Assembly (NCBI GenBank): GCA_902762355.1
Contig: CACWNR010000014.1
Location: forward strand, 25,474 to 89,473
DNA from: an uncultured Bacteroidales bacterium
GTDB lineage: Bacteria; Bacteroidota; Bacteroidia; Bacteroidales; Paludibacteraceae
Length of the DNA: 64,000 nucleotides
Direction of reading: 5' to 3'
Shown: one piece after another, positions 24,654 to 33,758 of the stretch
Layout: each line of letters starts with the position of its first letter
Position numbering within the stretch: the first letter of the stretch is position 1
Program-made: the position numbers and the translations under genes
Notes under the pieces: model-generated
The model's input: only the letters and a program-made list of their open reading frames with translations
The model's database searches: none
Told to the model about the DNA's origin: nothing

Positions 24654-25343
24654 ATGAAAAACAATCTTTTAGCAGGAGCGCTGGTTGCGCTGGGTTTATG
24701 TCTCGGAGGCATGTTTATTTATCTGGGCATTAATAAGTTTGCCAACAAGGATCGTGTTGTTACCGTCAAGGGTTTGAGTACGCGTGAGGTAGAAGCAGAT
24801 TATGCCGTTTGGCCGTTGTCATACGCATGGAGCGGCAACGATCTGCCGTCGCTGTATGCGCAGTTGGAGACTGTGACAGAGCGCGTGACCAAGCATCTGT
24901 TGGCGCAAGGCTTTGAGGCAAGTGATATCCGCAAGGGTTCGATCTCGGTGAATGACAACTGGTCGGACTACTACGGCAATCATCGTCCGGAGTACAAATA
25001 TACGCTGAGTACTTCGCTCATCGTTTCGACGGACAAAGTACAGCTCGTGGTCGCAAGTCAGGGCAAGGAAGCCGAGTTGCTCAAAGAGGGCATTATCGTA
25101 AAGAGCGAGAAGTGGAACCTGGACTATCAGTTCAACGGTCTGCCGGAATTGAAGCCATCGATGATCGAAGAGGCTACGCAGAACGCCCGTGCGGTGGCGC
25201 AGAAATTTGCCGATGACGCGCAGTGTAACCTGGGTTCTATCCGCCGTGCCAGCCAGGGGCAGTTCTCGATCGAGTCCGACGAGTATCAGCCTTGGATGAA
25301 ACGCGTACGCGTAGTGACTACTGTAGATTATTACTTGAACTAA
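24654..25343 (+). CDS. SIMPL (DUF541) domain protein
   Basis: The 229-residue protein has an N-terminal membrane anchor (residues 4-24, LLAGALVALGLCLGGMFIYLG) and a SIMPL domain starting VVTVKGLSTREVEADYAVWPLSY. It continues LLAQGFEASDIRKGSISVND, YTLSTSLIVSTDKVQLV and ends VRVVTTVDYYLN. Members sit in the periplasm or outer membrane (BP26, YggE). Proposed roles in oxidative stress or channel formation are not settled. It is the first gene after a clear promoter, with gyrA 48 bp later behind an AT-rich 7-bp-periodic tract. Confidence 0.88.
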   Translation: MKNNLLAGALVALGLCLGGMFIYLGINKFANKDRVVTVKGLSTREVEADYAVWPLSYAWSGNDLPSLYAQLETVTERVTKHLLAQGFEASDIRKGSISVNDNWSDYYGNHRPEYKYTLSTSLIVSTDKVQLVVASQGKEAELLKEGIIVKSEKWNLDYQFNGLPELKPSMIEEATQNARAVAQKFADDAQCNLGSIRRASQGQFSIESDEYQPWMKRVRVVTTVDYYLN

Positions 25344-25391
25344 AGTTCAAGATTTTTGATTTGAGATTTTAAATTTTAGATTTTTTATACA

Positions 25392-27989
25392 ATGGAAGAA
25401 AACAACGAGATTATTAAGAATGATCACATTATTCCGGTGAAGATTGACGAGGAAATGAAGTCCTCGTATATCGACTACTCGATGTCTGTGATCGTGAGCC
25501 GTGCGCTGCCTGATGTGCGCGACGGTTTCAAGCCTGTTCACCGCCGTGTGCTGTTCGGTATGAACGAGTTGGGTAACACCTCGGACAAACCGACCAAGAA
25601 GAGTGCACGTATCGTGGGTGAGGTAATGGGTAAGTATCACCCGCATGGTGACAGTTCTATTTACGGTACGCTCGTGCGTATGGCGCAACCGTGGGCGATG
25701 CGTTATTGCCTGGTAGACGGCCAAGGTAACTTCGGTTCGGTCGATGGTGATGGAGCAGCTGCTATGCGTTATACGGAAGCACGCCTCTCGAAGCTCGCAG
25801 AAGAGATGCTGCGGGATATTGAGAAGGACACCGTAGATATGCAGAATAACTTCGACGACTCGCTCAAAGAGCCGGTGGTGCTGCCTTGCCGTTTCCCGAA
25901 CTTGCTCGTGAACGGTGCCAGCGGTATTGCCGTAGGTATGGCAACGAACATGCCGACCCATAACCTGAGTGAGGTGATTGACGGTTGCTGCGCGTATATC
26001 GATAATATTAAGGCACGCATGCATGACGCGAGCGTGGAGGATATCACGGTAGAGGATCTGATGGAGTACATCAAGGCTCCGGACTTCCCGACCGGCGGTA
26101 CGATCTACGGTTACCAGGGCGTCAAGGACGCTTTCGAAACCGGTCGCGGACGTATCATCATCCGTTCGAACGCGGACATCGAGGCAGATGACAACGGTCG
26201 TGAGCGTATCATCATTACCGAACTGCCGTACGGCGTTGTGAAGAGCGACCTGGTGAAGAACATCGCCGAGCTCGTGAATGACAAGAAGATCGAAGGTATC
26301 GCCGATATCAACGACCACTCCAAACGCGATATCCGTATTGTAGTAGAGGTTAAACGCGACGCGAACGCACAGGTAGTGCTTAACAAACTGTATAAGTTCA
26401 CCGCCCTGCAGTCGAGTTTTGCAGTGAACAATATCGCCCTTGTGAAGGGTCGTCCGATGCTGCTGAACCTCAAGCAGTTGATCGGTAACTTCATTGAGCA
26501 CCGTATGGAGGTAGTAACCCGCCGTACACGCTTCGAGCTCAAGAAAGCGGAGGAGAAAGCGCATATCTTAGAGGGCTTGATCATCGCTGTGGATAATATC
26601 GACGAGGTAGTTCGTATCATCCGTGCCAGCCGTACGCCGGCCGACGCACAGGCTAACCTCGAGGCACGTTTTAACCTCGATAACCTGCAATCGAAAGCTA
26701 TCGTAGATATGCGTCTGAGTGCCCTCACCGGCTTGCGTATCGACGAGTTGAAGAACGAATACGAGGAGATCGAGAAACTCATTGCTCACCTCAACGAACT
26801 GCTCGCAAGCGAGGAGATGCGTTATGACGTGATCAACACCGAGCTCATCGAGATCAAAGAGAAATACGGTGACGAGCGCAAGACGAAGATCGTCAAGATG
26901 GCGACCGAGTTCAACCCGGAGGATATGTACGCCGACGACGATATGATCATCACGATCTCGCACCTCGGTTATATCAAGCGTACGCCGCTGGCAGACTTCC
27001 GTCAGCAGACCCGCGGTGGTGTGGGCTCGAAGGCAAGTAGCGCCCGTGATCAGGACTTCATCGAGTACGTTTACCAGGCTTCGATGCACTCGACCATGAT
27101 GTTCTTCACCGAGATGGGTCGTCTGTACTGGCTCAAGGTGTATGACCTGCCGGAAGGCAACAAACAATCGAAGGGCCGCGCTATCCAGAACATGATCAAC
27201 CTGCAAACCGGCGATAAGGTTCGTACCTGTATCAACGTCAAGGGTCTGAACGATCAGGAGTATATCGAGAACCACTATCTGATTTTCATCACGAAGAACG
27301 GTTTGATGAAGAAGACCACGCTCGAGGCTTATAGCCGTCCGCGTGCGAACGGTATCATCGCCCTCGGTCTGCGTGAAGGTGACGAACTGATCGGTGTAAC
27401 GCTGACAGACGGTCAGAGCGAGATGCTGGTAGCTTCGTACAACGGTAAAGTATGCCGTTTCAACGAGGCAGGCGTACGTCCGATGGGTCGTGGCGCAACG
27501 GGTGTGAAGGCGATTACGCTCGAAGAAGACGGTCAAGATCGCGTGATTGGCACGGTTTGTGTAGAGAAGGGTACAGACAAGACGATCCTTGTTATCTCTG
27601 AGAACGGCTTTGGTAAGCGTACTGCCCTCGATGACGAAGAAGGTAACGCTATCTACCGCGTCACCAACCGTGGCGGTAAGGGTGTTAAGACCATCGAGAT
27701 CACCGAGAAGACCGGTCACTTGGTAGGTATCGAAGCCGTTACCGACAGCGACGACCTGATGCTCATTACCAAGTCCGGAACGGCTATCCGCATGGATATA
27801 TCGACTATCCGTCAGACCGGTCGTGCCGCACAAGGCGTCAAACTGATCGAACTCCAGAAACGTAACGACACCCTCATGAGCGGTTGTATCGTTCCGAAAG
27901 AGGAGGAAGAGGAAGTTAATGATGGTAATGATGAAATGAGCGCACCGGAGGTGCTCAATGATGAAAATAATAACGAAAATCAAGAATAA
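25392..27989 (+). CDS. gyrA: DNA gyrase subunit A
   Basis: The 865-residue topoisomerase subunit breaks and rejoins DNA with GyrB. The active-site Tyr is in AAAMRYTEARLSKLA, and the quinolone-region block KKSARIVGEVMGKYHPHGDSSIYGT shows the Ser/Asp pattern HPHGDSSIY. GyrA-type beta-propeller repeats follow in the C-terminal third (QTRGGVGSKAS, GRGATGVKAITL, RGGKGVKTIEI). ParC lacks the GyrA-box form, so GyrA is preferred. It ends in an acidic tail (EEEEEVNDGNDE). The next gene starts 1 bp after the stop. Confidence 0.96.
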   Translation: MEENNEIIKNDHIIPVKIDEEMKSSYIDYSMSVIVSRALPDVRDGFKPVHRRVLFGMNELGNTSDKPTKKSARIVGEVMGKYHPHGDSSIYGTLVRMAQPWAMRYCLVDGQGNFGSVDGDGAAAMRYTEARLSKLAEEMLRDIEKDTVDMQNNFDDSLKEPVVLPCRFPNLLVNGASGIAVGMATNMPTHNLSEVIDGCCAYIDNIKARMHDASVEDITVEDLMEYIKAPDFPTGGTIYGYQGVKDAFETGRGRIIIRSNADIEADDNGRERIIITELPYGVVKSDLVKNIAELVNDKKIEGIADINDHSKRDIRIVVEVKRDANAQVVLNKLYKFTALQSSFAVNNIALVKGRPMLLNLKQLIGNFIEHRMEVVTRRTRFELKKAEEKAHILEGLIIAVDNIDEVVRIIRASRTPADAQANLEARFNLDNLQSKAIVDMRLSALTGLRIDELKNEYEEIEKLIAHLNELLASEEMRYDVINTELIEIKEKYGDERKTKIVKMATEFNPEDMYADDDMIITISHLGYIKRTPLADFRQQTRGGVGSKASSARDQDFIEYVYQASMHSTMMFFTEMGRLYWLKVYDLPEGNKQSKGRAIQNMINLQTGDKVRTCINVKGLNDQEYIENHYLIFITKNGLMKKTTLEAYSRPRANGIIALGLREGDELIGVTLTDGQSEMLVASYNGKVCRFNEAGVRPMGRGATGVKAITLEEDGQDRVIGTVCVEKGTDKTILVISENGFGKRTALDDEEGNAIYRVTNRGGKGVKTIEITEKTGHLVGIEAVTDSDDLMLITKSGTAIRMDISTIRQTGRAAQGVKLIELQKRNDTLMSGCIVPKEEEEEVNDGNDEMSAPEVLNDENNNENQE

Positions 27990-27990
27990 T

Positions 27991-29232
27991 ATGAAAAAAG
28001 GTTTGATTTTGGCAGTCGCTGTACTGATGAGTGCAGGCTGCTTCGCACAAAAGAACCCGCTGGTCAAGAAGGCGAAGAGTTACATGATGGCAGAGACGCC
28101 GGACTTCTCGGCTGCTCGCGTGGCTATCGATGAGGCTATCGAGGCTGCTCCGACCGCAGAGACCTATTACTGGGCTGGTATGATCGGTTATCAGGAGCTC
28201 ACGCAGGAGAACTACAATCAGATGATGGGTAAGGGTGCTAATCAGGCAAAAGCCGGTTTTGCGGTGGAAGAGAGCTATAAATACTGGCTCAAGGCCGACG
28301 AGTTGGCTACTGAGACCGTGCTGGACAAGAAAGGCCGCGAGGTAATGGCTGATCCGAAGACCCACAGCAACATCACCAAGAAAATGCTGGAGTACTACAA
28401 ACAGCAGGAGTTGGTGAAGTACGGTATCTATCTGAATGAGCAACGTGATTTCGAGGGTGCTTTCCAAGCGTTCAAGATGCACGTAGAGATTCCGGAACTG
28501 GCTATGATGCAGGATCCGAAACTGCAGAAAGAGATGCCGCGTGACACGACTTATACGCAGTATAAGTACTACGCAGCTATCTTCGCCGTTCAGTCCGAGC
28601 GTCACGAGGATGCTATCGCGCTGCTGGAGCAACTTAAGGACGGTGACTACGAGGCTATCTCCGTAAACCAATTCCTCTATCAGGAGTATGTAAACTTGAA
28701 GGATACGGCTAAGTTCGTTGAGACGCTGCAGAATGCAGTGGTACGTTTCCCGGGCGAGCCTTGGTTCCTGCAGAACCTGATCAACTACTACATCTATTCC
28801 GGTCAGGAGCAGGTGGCAGTGGATTACCTGGCACAAGCTATCGAGCGCGAGCCGAACGTAGCGCAGTATCACCTGATCAAGGGTAACCTCAATGAGAACC
28901 TGGGTAACTACGACGCTGCTATGGCTGACTTCGATGCTGCACTGGCTATCGATCCGACACTGGCTGACGCGATGGCCGGTAAGGGTAGAGTATATTACAA
29001 CCAAGCCGTTAAACTGAACGAGGCAGCTGCGATGATCTCCGATAACAAGGCGTATAAGAAAGCGCTGGATGAGATGAACGAGGTATTCCGCAAATCGTTG
29101 CCGTTCTTCGAGAAAGCACACGAGATGGATCCGCAAGATCGTTCGTACATGCAGATTCTCAAAGGTCTGTATTACCGCTTCCACATGGACGCTGACTACG
29201 AGCGCATCGCAGAGGAACTCAATAACCTCTAA
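27991..29232 (+). CDS. Secreted tetratricopeptide-repeat protein
   Basis: The start at 27991 is chosen because MKKGLILAVAVLMSAGCFAQ is a clean signal peptide and because the in-frame ATG at 27958 would overlap gyrA. The 413 residues carry TPR-like helix pairs, clearest at the end (VAQYHLIKGNLNENLGNYDAAMADFDAALAIDPTLADAMAGKGRVYYNQAVKL). It is probably a periplasmic or outer-membrane-attached scaffold. The Cys of the SAGC motif could be a lipid site (lipobox MSAGC), so it may be a lipoprotein. Its stop shares one base with the ruvX start (TAATG). Confidence 0.82.
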   Translation: MKKGLILAVAVLMSAGCFAQKNPLVKKAKSYMMAETPDFSAARVAIDEAIEAAPTAETYYWAGMIGYQELTQENYNQMMGKGANQAKAGFAVEESYKYWLKADELATETVLDKKGREVMADPKTHSNITKKMLEYYKQQELVKYGIYLNEQRDFEGAFQAFKMHVEIPELAMMQDPKLQKEMPRDTTYTQYKYYAAIFAVQSERHEDAIALLEQLKDGDYEAISVNQFLYQEYVNLKDTAKFVETLQNAVVRFPGEPWFLQNLINYYIYSGQEQVAVDYLAQAIEREPNVAQYHLIKGNLNENLGNYDAAMADFDAALAIDPTLADAMAGKGRVYYNQAVKLNEAAAMISDNKAYKKALDEMNEVFRKSLPFFEKAHEMDPQDRSYMQILKGLYYRFHMDADYERIAEELNNL

Positions 29233-29645
29233 TGGGACGTATTCTCGCAATAGATTACGGTCGTAAACGCACTGGATTAGCCGTTACGGATATTCTCCGC
29301 ATAACGGCTAATCCGTTGCTTACGATCGAGACCAAAGAACTGATGAATTGGTTGACCGACTACTTTGCCCACGAACCCGTGGACGAGGTGGTTATAGGCC
29401 ATCCTACACAGATGAACGGGCAAGATTCGGAATCGATGAACTATATCCGGCCGTTCATGGGATTGTTCAAGAAAACCTTTCCCGATAAACCGATAACTAT
29501 GTATGACGAGCGCTTTACGTCGGTTTTGGCGCACCGAGCGATGATAGATGGGGGACTAAAGAAAAAAGACCGGCAAGACAAGGCCGTAGTCGATAAAATC
29601 GCGGCTTGTATTATTTTGGAAGATTATTTAGAAAGCAAACTATGA
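29232..29645 (+). CDS. ruvX: RuvX/YqgF-type putative pre-16S rRNA nuclease
   Basis: The 137-residue RNase H-fold protein has the expected acidic sites: ILAIDYGRKRTGLAVTD at the start, YDERFTSVLA in the middle and DKIAACIILEDYL at the end. The family matures 16S rRNA and was earlier named Holliday junction resolvase. Its start overlaps the TPR gene stop by one base, and def begins inside its last codon (ATGA). This ruvX-def order is compact and indicates translational coupling. Confidence 0.93.
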   Translation: MGRILAIDYGRKRTGLAVTDILRITANPLLTIETKELMNWLTDYFAHEPVDEVVIGHPTQMNGQDSESMNYIRPFMGLFKKTFPDKPITMYDERFTSVLAHRAMIDGGLKKKDRQDKAVVDKIAACIILEDYLESKL

Positions 29646-30190
29646 TATTACCTATTTATTTGTATGGGCAACCGGTGTTGCGCAAAGAAGCAGAGGAAAT
29701 AGAAAACACACCGGAACTCAAACAGTTTATTGCCGACATGTACGAGACGCTGACGCAAGCTGAAGGTTGTGGTCTGGCGGCTCCGCAAGTGGGCAAACCG
29801 TGGCGACTCTTTGTGGTCGATGGCGCCGAGCTGGCAGAGGATTATCCGGAGTGCAAGGACTTTAAACGGGCGTTCATCAACCCCGAAATGCTCGATGAAT
29901 CCGAAGAAACATGTACCTATTCCGAGGGCTGTCTCTCCTTGCCGGGCATCAGTGAGAATGTCGTTCGTCCGACAACGATCACCATGCGTTACCTCGATGA
30001 GGATTTTAACGAGCATGAAGAGACCTTCACAGGTTTCTGCGCACGTATTGTGCAGCATGAGTACGATCACCTCGAAGGACACGTTTTCACCGATAGAATA
30101 TCGCCGATTCGTAAGACCTTTGTGCGCAATAAACTGACTGCTATTGCCAAAGGCAAAACCGGTGCGCGGTATAAGTATAAGAGGAATTAA
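29642..30190 (+). CDS. def: Peptide deformylase
   Basis: The 182-residue metalloenzyme removes formyl groups from new proteins. All three motifs are present: GCGLAAPQVG, EGCLSLPG (metal Cys) and QHEYDHLEG (metal His pair, catalytic Glu). I chose the start at 29642 (MILPIYLYGQPVL) because it gives the standard N-terminus and a 4-bp overlap with ruvX; an upstream in-frame ATG at 29606 lies deep within ruvX. A GGTTACN 7-bp-periodic tract follows the gene. Confidence 0.97.
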   Translation: MILPIYLYGQPVLRKEAEEIENTPELKQFIADMYETLTQAEGCGLAAPQVGKPWRLFVVDGAELAEDYPECKDFKRAFINPEMLDESEETCTYSEGCLSLPGISENVVRPTTITMRYLDEDFNEHEETFTGFCARIVQHEYDHLEGHVFTDRISPIRKTFVRNKLTAIAKGKTGARYKYKRN

Positions 30191-30217
30191 AGGTTACCGG
30201 TTACAGGTTACGGGTTA
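30191..30217. repeat. 7-bp-periodic tract between def and mntP
   Basis: Three units of GGTTACN (GGTTACC, GGTTACA, GGTTACG) and a half unit end at the mntP start codon. Confidence 0.7.
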
Positions 30218-30774
30218 TGGATTGGATTAATGTCATCATCATGGGTGTCGGTTTGGCGATGGACTGCTGTGCGGTATCGACTGTACAAGGCCTCACGCAG
30301 AAACAATGGCATCCGCGGGCACTGCTCATGGCCGCTATCTTCGGCTGTTTTCATATGGGCATGCCTATCATCGGCTACTATGCCGGTACGTTCTTCGTTA
30401 ATTTTATGCAGACTTACGCGCCGTGGATAGCACTCGCTTTGTTGGGCTTCTTGGGTGTGAAGATGATTTGGGAGTCGTACCACGAAGAGAAGGACGCAGA
30501 GAAATGTGCCAATTGGCACATCACGAACCTGCTGTTCTTAGCGATTGCGACGAGTATAGACGTCCTCGCAACCGGTCTCTTGTTCGTGCCGTATCCGGAT
30601 TGGCTCTTCCCCTCTATCGTCACGATCGGAGGCATCACTGCGCTTTTCTCGCTCGGCGGCTACCTGCTTGGCGTCTATGTGGGCAAAATGAAACTGAACA
30701 TGGAACTGATAGGTGGACTCGTACTCATCGGCTTGGGTATCAAAATCTGGGCAGAAGGATTCTTTGGGATTTAA
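30217..30774 (+). CDS. mntP: MntP-type manganese efflux pump
   Basis: The 185-residue membrane protein has six predicted spans and the duplicated metal motifs of MntP: AMDCCAVSTVQG in the first helix and TSIDVLATGLLF after the loop. It would export Mn2+ over the inner membrane. E. coli mntP is controlled by a yybP-ykoY riboswitch and MntR. Here there is no room for a riboswitch, since only a 26-bp gap with a 7-bp-periodic tract separates it from def. It is probably constitutive within the operon. Confidence 0.9.
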   Translation: MDWINVIIMGVGLAMDCCAVSTVQGLTQKQWHPRALLMAAIFGCFHMGMPIIGYYAGTFFVNFMQTYAPWIALALLGFLGVKMIWESYHEEKDAEKCANWHITNLLFLAIATSIDVLATGLLFVPYPDWLFPSIVTIGGITALFSLGGYLLGVYVGKMKLNMELIGGLVLIGLGIKIWAEGFFGI

Positions 30775-30777
30775 ATT

Positions 30778-31347
30778 ATGTTTGTAATCGGCAATAACAC
30801 ATTAGTCTCGTTGGATGTCCTGGAAAAGGAGTTCTGCTGCGATCTCGATACCTGTCGCGGGTGTTGCTGCATCGAAGGCGATGCAGGTTGTCCGATAACG
30901 GATGAGGAACTCAAACAGATCGAAGCCATCCTGCCTGAACTGCTGCCGCAGATGACCAAAGAGGCACGTGAAGTAGTACAGACACAAGGACTCTCTTATC
31001 TCGATCCATCGGGCGAACAGGTGCTCTCGATCGTCAATGGCAAAGACTGTGTCTTTGCGCGAACAGATCATCAGGGCTGGTGTTATTGCCTGATCGAGAA
31101 AATGGGCTTTGCCAAACCCATCTCCTGCCATCTCTATCCGATACGACTGACGAAAGTGGGCGAATACACGGGTGTAGAGTACCATCGATGGGATATATGC
31201 CATTGTGCCCGAATCAAAGGCAAGAAAATGCACTTACCGCTGTATCAGTTCTTGAAGGAACCGCTCATTCGGCGTTTCGGACAGGAATGGTACGATGAAT
31301 TGGAACTAACTGCAAACGAATGGAAAAAACAATGCGCGCAGAAATAA
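30778..31347 (+). CDS. DUF3109 family protein
   Basis: The 189 residues match the small DUF3109 family common in Bacteroidota. Cysteines are striking: CCDLDTCRGCCCIEGDAGCP near the start, then CVFA, WCYC and ISCHLYPIRL. These could bind an Fe-S cluster or zinc (similar to YkgJ-like CxxxCxxCC proteins). The function is unknown. It starts 3 bp after mntP and overlaps cinA by 16 bp, so it belongs to the same transcript. Confidence 0.85.
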   Translation: MFVIGNNTLVSLDVLEKEFCCDLDTCRGCCCIEGDAGCPITDEELKQIEAILPELLPQMTKEAREVVQTQGLSYLDPSGEQVLSIVNGKDCVFARTDHQGWCYCLIEKMGFAKPISCHLYPIRLTKVGEYTGVEYHRWDICHCARIKGKKMHLPLYQFLKEPLIRRFGQEWYDELELTANEWKKQCAQK

Positions 31348-32573
31348 TCACTATAGGCGACGAACTGCTTATCGGACAGGTGGTGGACACCAACTCCGCT
31401 TGGATGGCTCAGAAACTGAACGAACAGGGTATCGAACTCTATCAGATCACGTCCGTTCATGATGACCGTGAGCATATTATTGCGGCACTCAATGAGGCCT
31501 TTAACAGGGCAGATATTGTTTTTACTACCGGTGGACTCGGTCCAACCAAGGACGACATCACCAAACATGTGCTGTGCGAGTATTTCGGGGCACACCTTAT
31601 AGAAGATCAAAGCGTGCGCGCGCATATAGAGGACTTGTACAAAGATCGCCTGGATGTGCTCAACCGTCTTACCGCCACACAATGGCTCGTACCGGATAAG
31701 GCAGAGATTCTGGAGAATCGGGTAGGTTCAGCGCCGCTGATGATCTTCCATAAGGAAGATAAGCTGCTGGCTTGTATGCCCGGTGTTCCTTACGAGATGA
31801 AGATCGCGATGGAGGAGCAGATCCTGCCGTATCTCCAATCAAAAATCACAAATCAAAAATCAAAAATCCTGCATCGGACGATGCAGGTAACGGGTATTGC
31901 AGAGAGTACATTGGCAATTTTACTCGATGAATTCGAGAATTCTATGCCTTCGGGCTTGCATCTGGCATACCTGCCGAAAGATGGTGTGATTCGTTTGCGT
32001 TTGTCGAGTTATGGCGAGCTGACGGAAAAAGAGATGGCGCGCTATTTCGCTGATTTAAAGGCACTTGTGCGCGATTATTTGATAGTTGAAACCGACGAAC
32101 CGCTCGAAGTGATAGTCGGTCGCCTGCTTACGGAACGCCATCAGACCATCGCGACCGCAGAATCCTGTACCGGCGGCAAACTGGCTTCTTTGCTCAATAA
32201 ACACCCAGGTTCATCGGCATTTTATTACGGTTCGGTCATCAGTTACGACAACTCGGTCAAAGAGCATATATTAGGAGTACCGGTCGAAATGATACAAGCG
32301 CATGGCGTGGTGAGTGAAGAAGTGGTGCGTGTGATGGCGGAGTCAGTTCGTCAACAACTTCGCACGGACTATGCCATTGCCACGAGCGGAATAGGAGGCC
32401 CTACAGGAGGAACAGCCGCCAAACCGGTAGGCACCGTTTGGATGGCGTGGGCAACACCCGAAGGAACAACCGCAGAGTGCTTCCATCTGGGCAAACTGCG
32501 TGAACAGATCACCGATCGTGCCTGCCTCAAAGCCCTGGTAGGCCTATTAAAAATCATAAATCAAAAATCATAA
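31332..32573 (+). CDS. cinA: CinA-family nicotinamide-nucleotide amidase
   Basis: The 413 residues hold the N-terminal MoaB-like domain (MRAEIITIGDELLIGQVVDTNS; TTGGLGPTKDDIT) and the C-terminal PncC deamidase domain (ATAESCTGGKLASLL; TSGIGGPTGG). The enzyme repairs pyridine nucleotide by-products. The start at 31332 matches the family; an ATG four codons earlier is also in frame. Residues about 169-180 (QSKITNQKSKIL) come from a 7-bp-periodic tract in the DNA, between the two domains. The last residues (KIINQKS) come from a second tract that runs over the stop codon. Confidence 0.92.
   Translation: MRAEIITIGDELLIGQVVDTNSAWMAQKLNEQGIELYQITSVHDDREHIIAALNEAFNRADIVFTTGGLGPTKDDITKHVLCEYFGAHLIEDQSVRAHIEDLYKDRLDVLNRLTATQWLVPDKAEILENRVGSAPLMIFHKEDKLLACMPGVPYEMKIAMEEQILPYLQSKITNQKSKILHRTMQVTGIAESTLAILLDEFENSMPSGLHLAYLPKDGVIRLRLSSYGELTEKEMARYFADLKALVRDYLIVETDEPLEVIVGRLLTERHQTIATAESCTGGKLASLLNKHPGSSAFYYGSVISYDNSVKEHILGVPVEMIQAHGVVSEEVVRVMAESVRQQLRTDYAIATSGIGGPTGGTAAKPVGTVWMAWATPEGTTAECFHLGKLREQITDRACLKALVGLLKIINQKS
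31836..31869. repeat. 7-bp-periodic tract inside cinA
   Basis: The unit AATCAAA repeats about five times with small changes and is translated as QSKITNQKSKI between the two CinA domains. Nearly the same DNA stands between genes at 8783 and 32551. Confidence 0.8.
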
Positions 32574-32577
32574 ATTT
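32551..32577. repeat. 7-bp-periodic tract at the cinA/OmpA-like junction
   Basis: AAATCAN units encode the last residues of CinA (KIINQKS), contain its stop codon and run up to the TTG start of the next gene. Confidence 0.7.
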
Positions 32578-33757
32578 GAAATTCTTAAGTATCATATGTG
32601 CAATAATCCTGTCTTCCGCGATTAATACGCAGGAAGGAGAGGAGTATGGCCCAACGCTGACCATTGACGATAATACCCTGTATTTTGTGGGACTTAACCG
32701 TTCGGAGAGCAATCTATCCGAAGATATTTTTGTCTCTCATCGGGATGCCCGAACGGGGGAATGGTCGGCTGCGCAGATCGTGCCGGCCTTGTCGAACCCT
32801 TACCGCAATGAGGCACCTACGTCTGTTTCCGGTGATGGTCGAACGATGTTGCTCTTCGTGGAAGGTCGCATGTGCTTCTCGCAGAAAGGACCGTACGGTT
32901 GGTCAGAACCCCAACCGCTACCGCGGTATCTGCAATTAGGCAACTGGCAAGCAGACGCGCAGATTGCAGCCGATGGTAGTGTGCTGCTCTTTGCCGCTAA
33001 TTATCCCGTTGAAAACGAAGAAAAAGCGAGTCTGAACATCTTCGTCTCGGAGCGTAATGCACAGGATAGGTGGGGGCAACCGTATTCGATTGGTTCGGTC
33101 ATCAATACGACCGGCATGGAGCGCTCGCCGTTCTTGCACCCGGACATGAAAACGCTCTATTTCTCTTCGGATAGAGAGGGTACGCTGGGCGATCTGGATG
33201 TATGGGTAAGCCGCAGGCTGTCCGATACCTGTTGGAACTGCTGGTCTGAACCTGAGAACCTCGGTGAAGCCATCAATACCACCGGACGAGATTGTTGGTA
33301 TAAAATCTCAACCGACGGAAAATCAGCCTATTACGCGCAAAAGAGCGGCCGCAGACACGATATCTACTGTGTTGAACTGCCCGAAGATAAGCGTCCGGAA
33401 TCTGTTACGGTTTTGGCGGTTAACCAAGCCGTATCCATCAACAATCTGCTTTTTGAAACGGGCAAAGATATTATTATGTCGGCATCCCTACCGGAACTCA
33501 AACGCATCGCACAGTTTGTATCGACTTACGGATATAAGATTCGTTTGGCCGGACATACAGATAATGTCGGTTCGCAGGAGTCCAACAAAGCCCTTTCTCA
33601 GGCACGTGCTGAAGCCGTTCGGAAACAACTCATTGAATACGGCTGTAGTCCCGATGGAATAAAGGCTTTTGGCTATGGTGACCTCAAACCCGTTGCGTCT
33701 AATGATACCGAAGAAGGTCGTGCCCTCAACCGCCGTGTAGAAATAACGATTTATTGA
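32576..33757 (+). CDS. PD40-repeat protein with C-terminal OmpA domain
   Basis: The protein (393 residues) has a signal peptide, WD40-like PD40 repeats (YGPTLTIDDNTLYFVG; FLHPDMKTLYFSSDREG; ISTDGKSAYYAQKSG) and a C-terminal OmpA peptidoglycan-binding domain (IRLAGHTDNVGS ... NRRVEITIY). It should sit in the periplasm, anchoring an outer-membrane assembly to the wall, as in the PorE/T9SS-associated OmpA proteins. The start must be TTG at 32576: no in-frame ATG gives the signal peptide (KFLSIICAIILSSA), and the cinA stop lies just upstream. The short N-terminal region after the signal begins directly with the propeller. Confidence 0.83.
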   Translation: MKFLSIICAIILSSAINTQEGEEYGPTLTIDDNTLYFVGLNRSESNLSEDIFVSHRDARTGEWSAAQIVPALSNPYRNEAPTSVSGDGRTMLLFVEGRMCFSQKGPYGWSEPQPLPRYLQLGNWQADAQIAADGSVLLFAANYPVENEEKASLNIFVSERNAQDRWGQPYSIGSVINTTGMERSPFLHPDMKTLYFSSDREGTLGDLDVWVSRRLSDTCWNCWSEPENLGEAINTTGRDCWYKISTDGKSAYYAQKSGRRHDIYCVELPEDKRPESVTVLAVNQAVSINNLLFETGKDIIMSASLPELKRIAQFVSTYGYKIRLAGHTDNVGSQESNKALSQARAEAVRKQLIEYGCSPDGIKAFGYGDLKPVASNDTEEGRALNRRVEITIY

Positions 33758-33758
33758 T

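Noticed and set aside
29606-29641. Upstream in-frame start for def
   Set aside because: It would add 12 residues (MYYFGRLFRKQT) encoded within ruvX and not seen in deformylases.
31320-31331. Earlier ATG for cinA
   Set aside because: The family begins directly with the MRAEIITIGDELL block, so the Met at 31332 is the better start.
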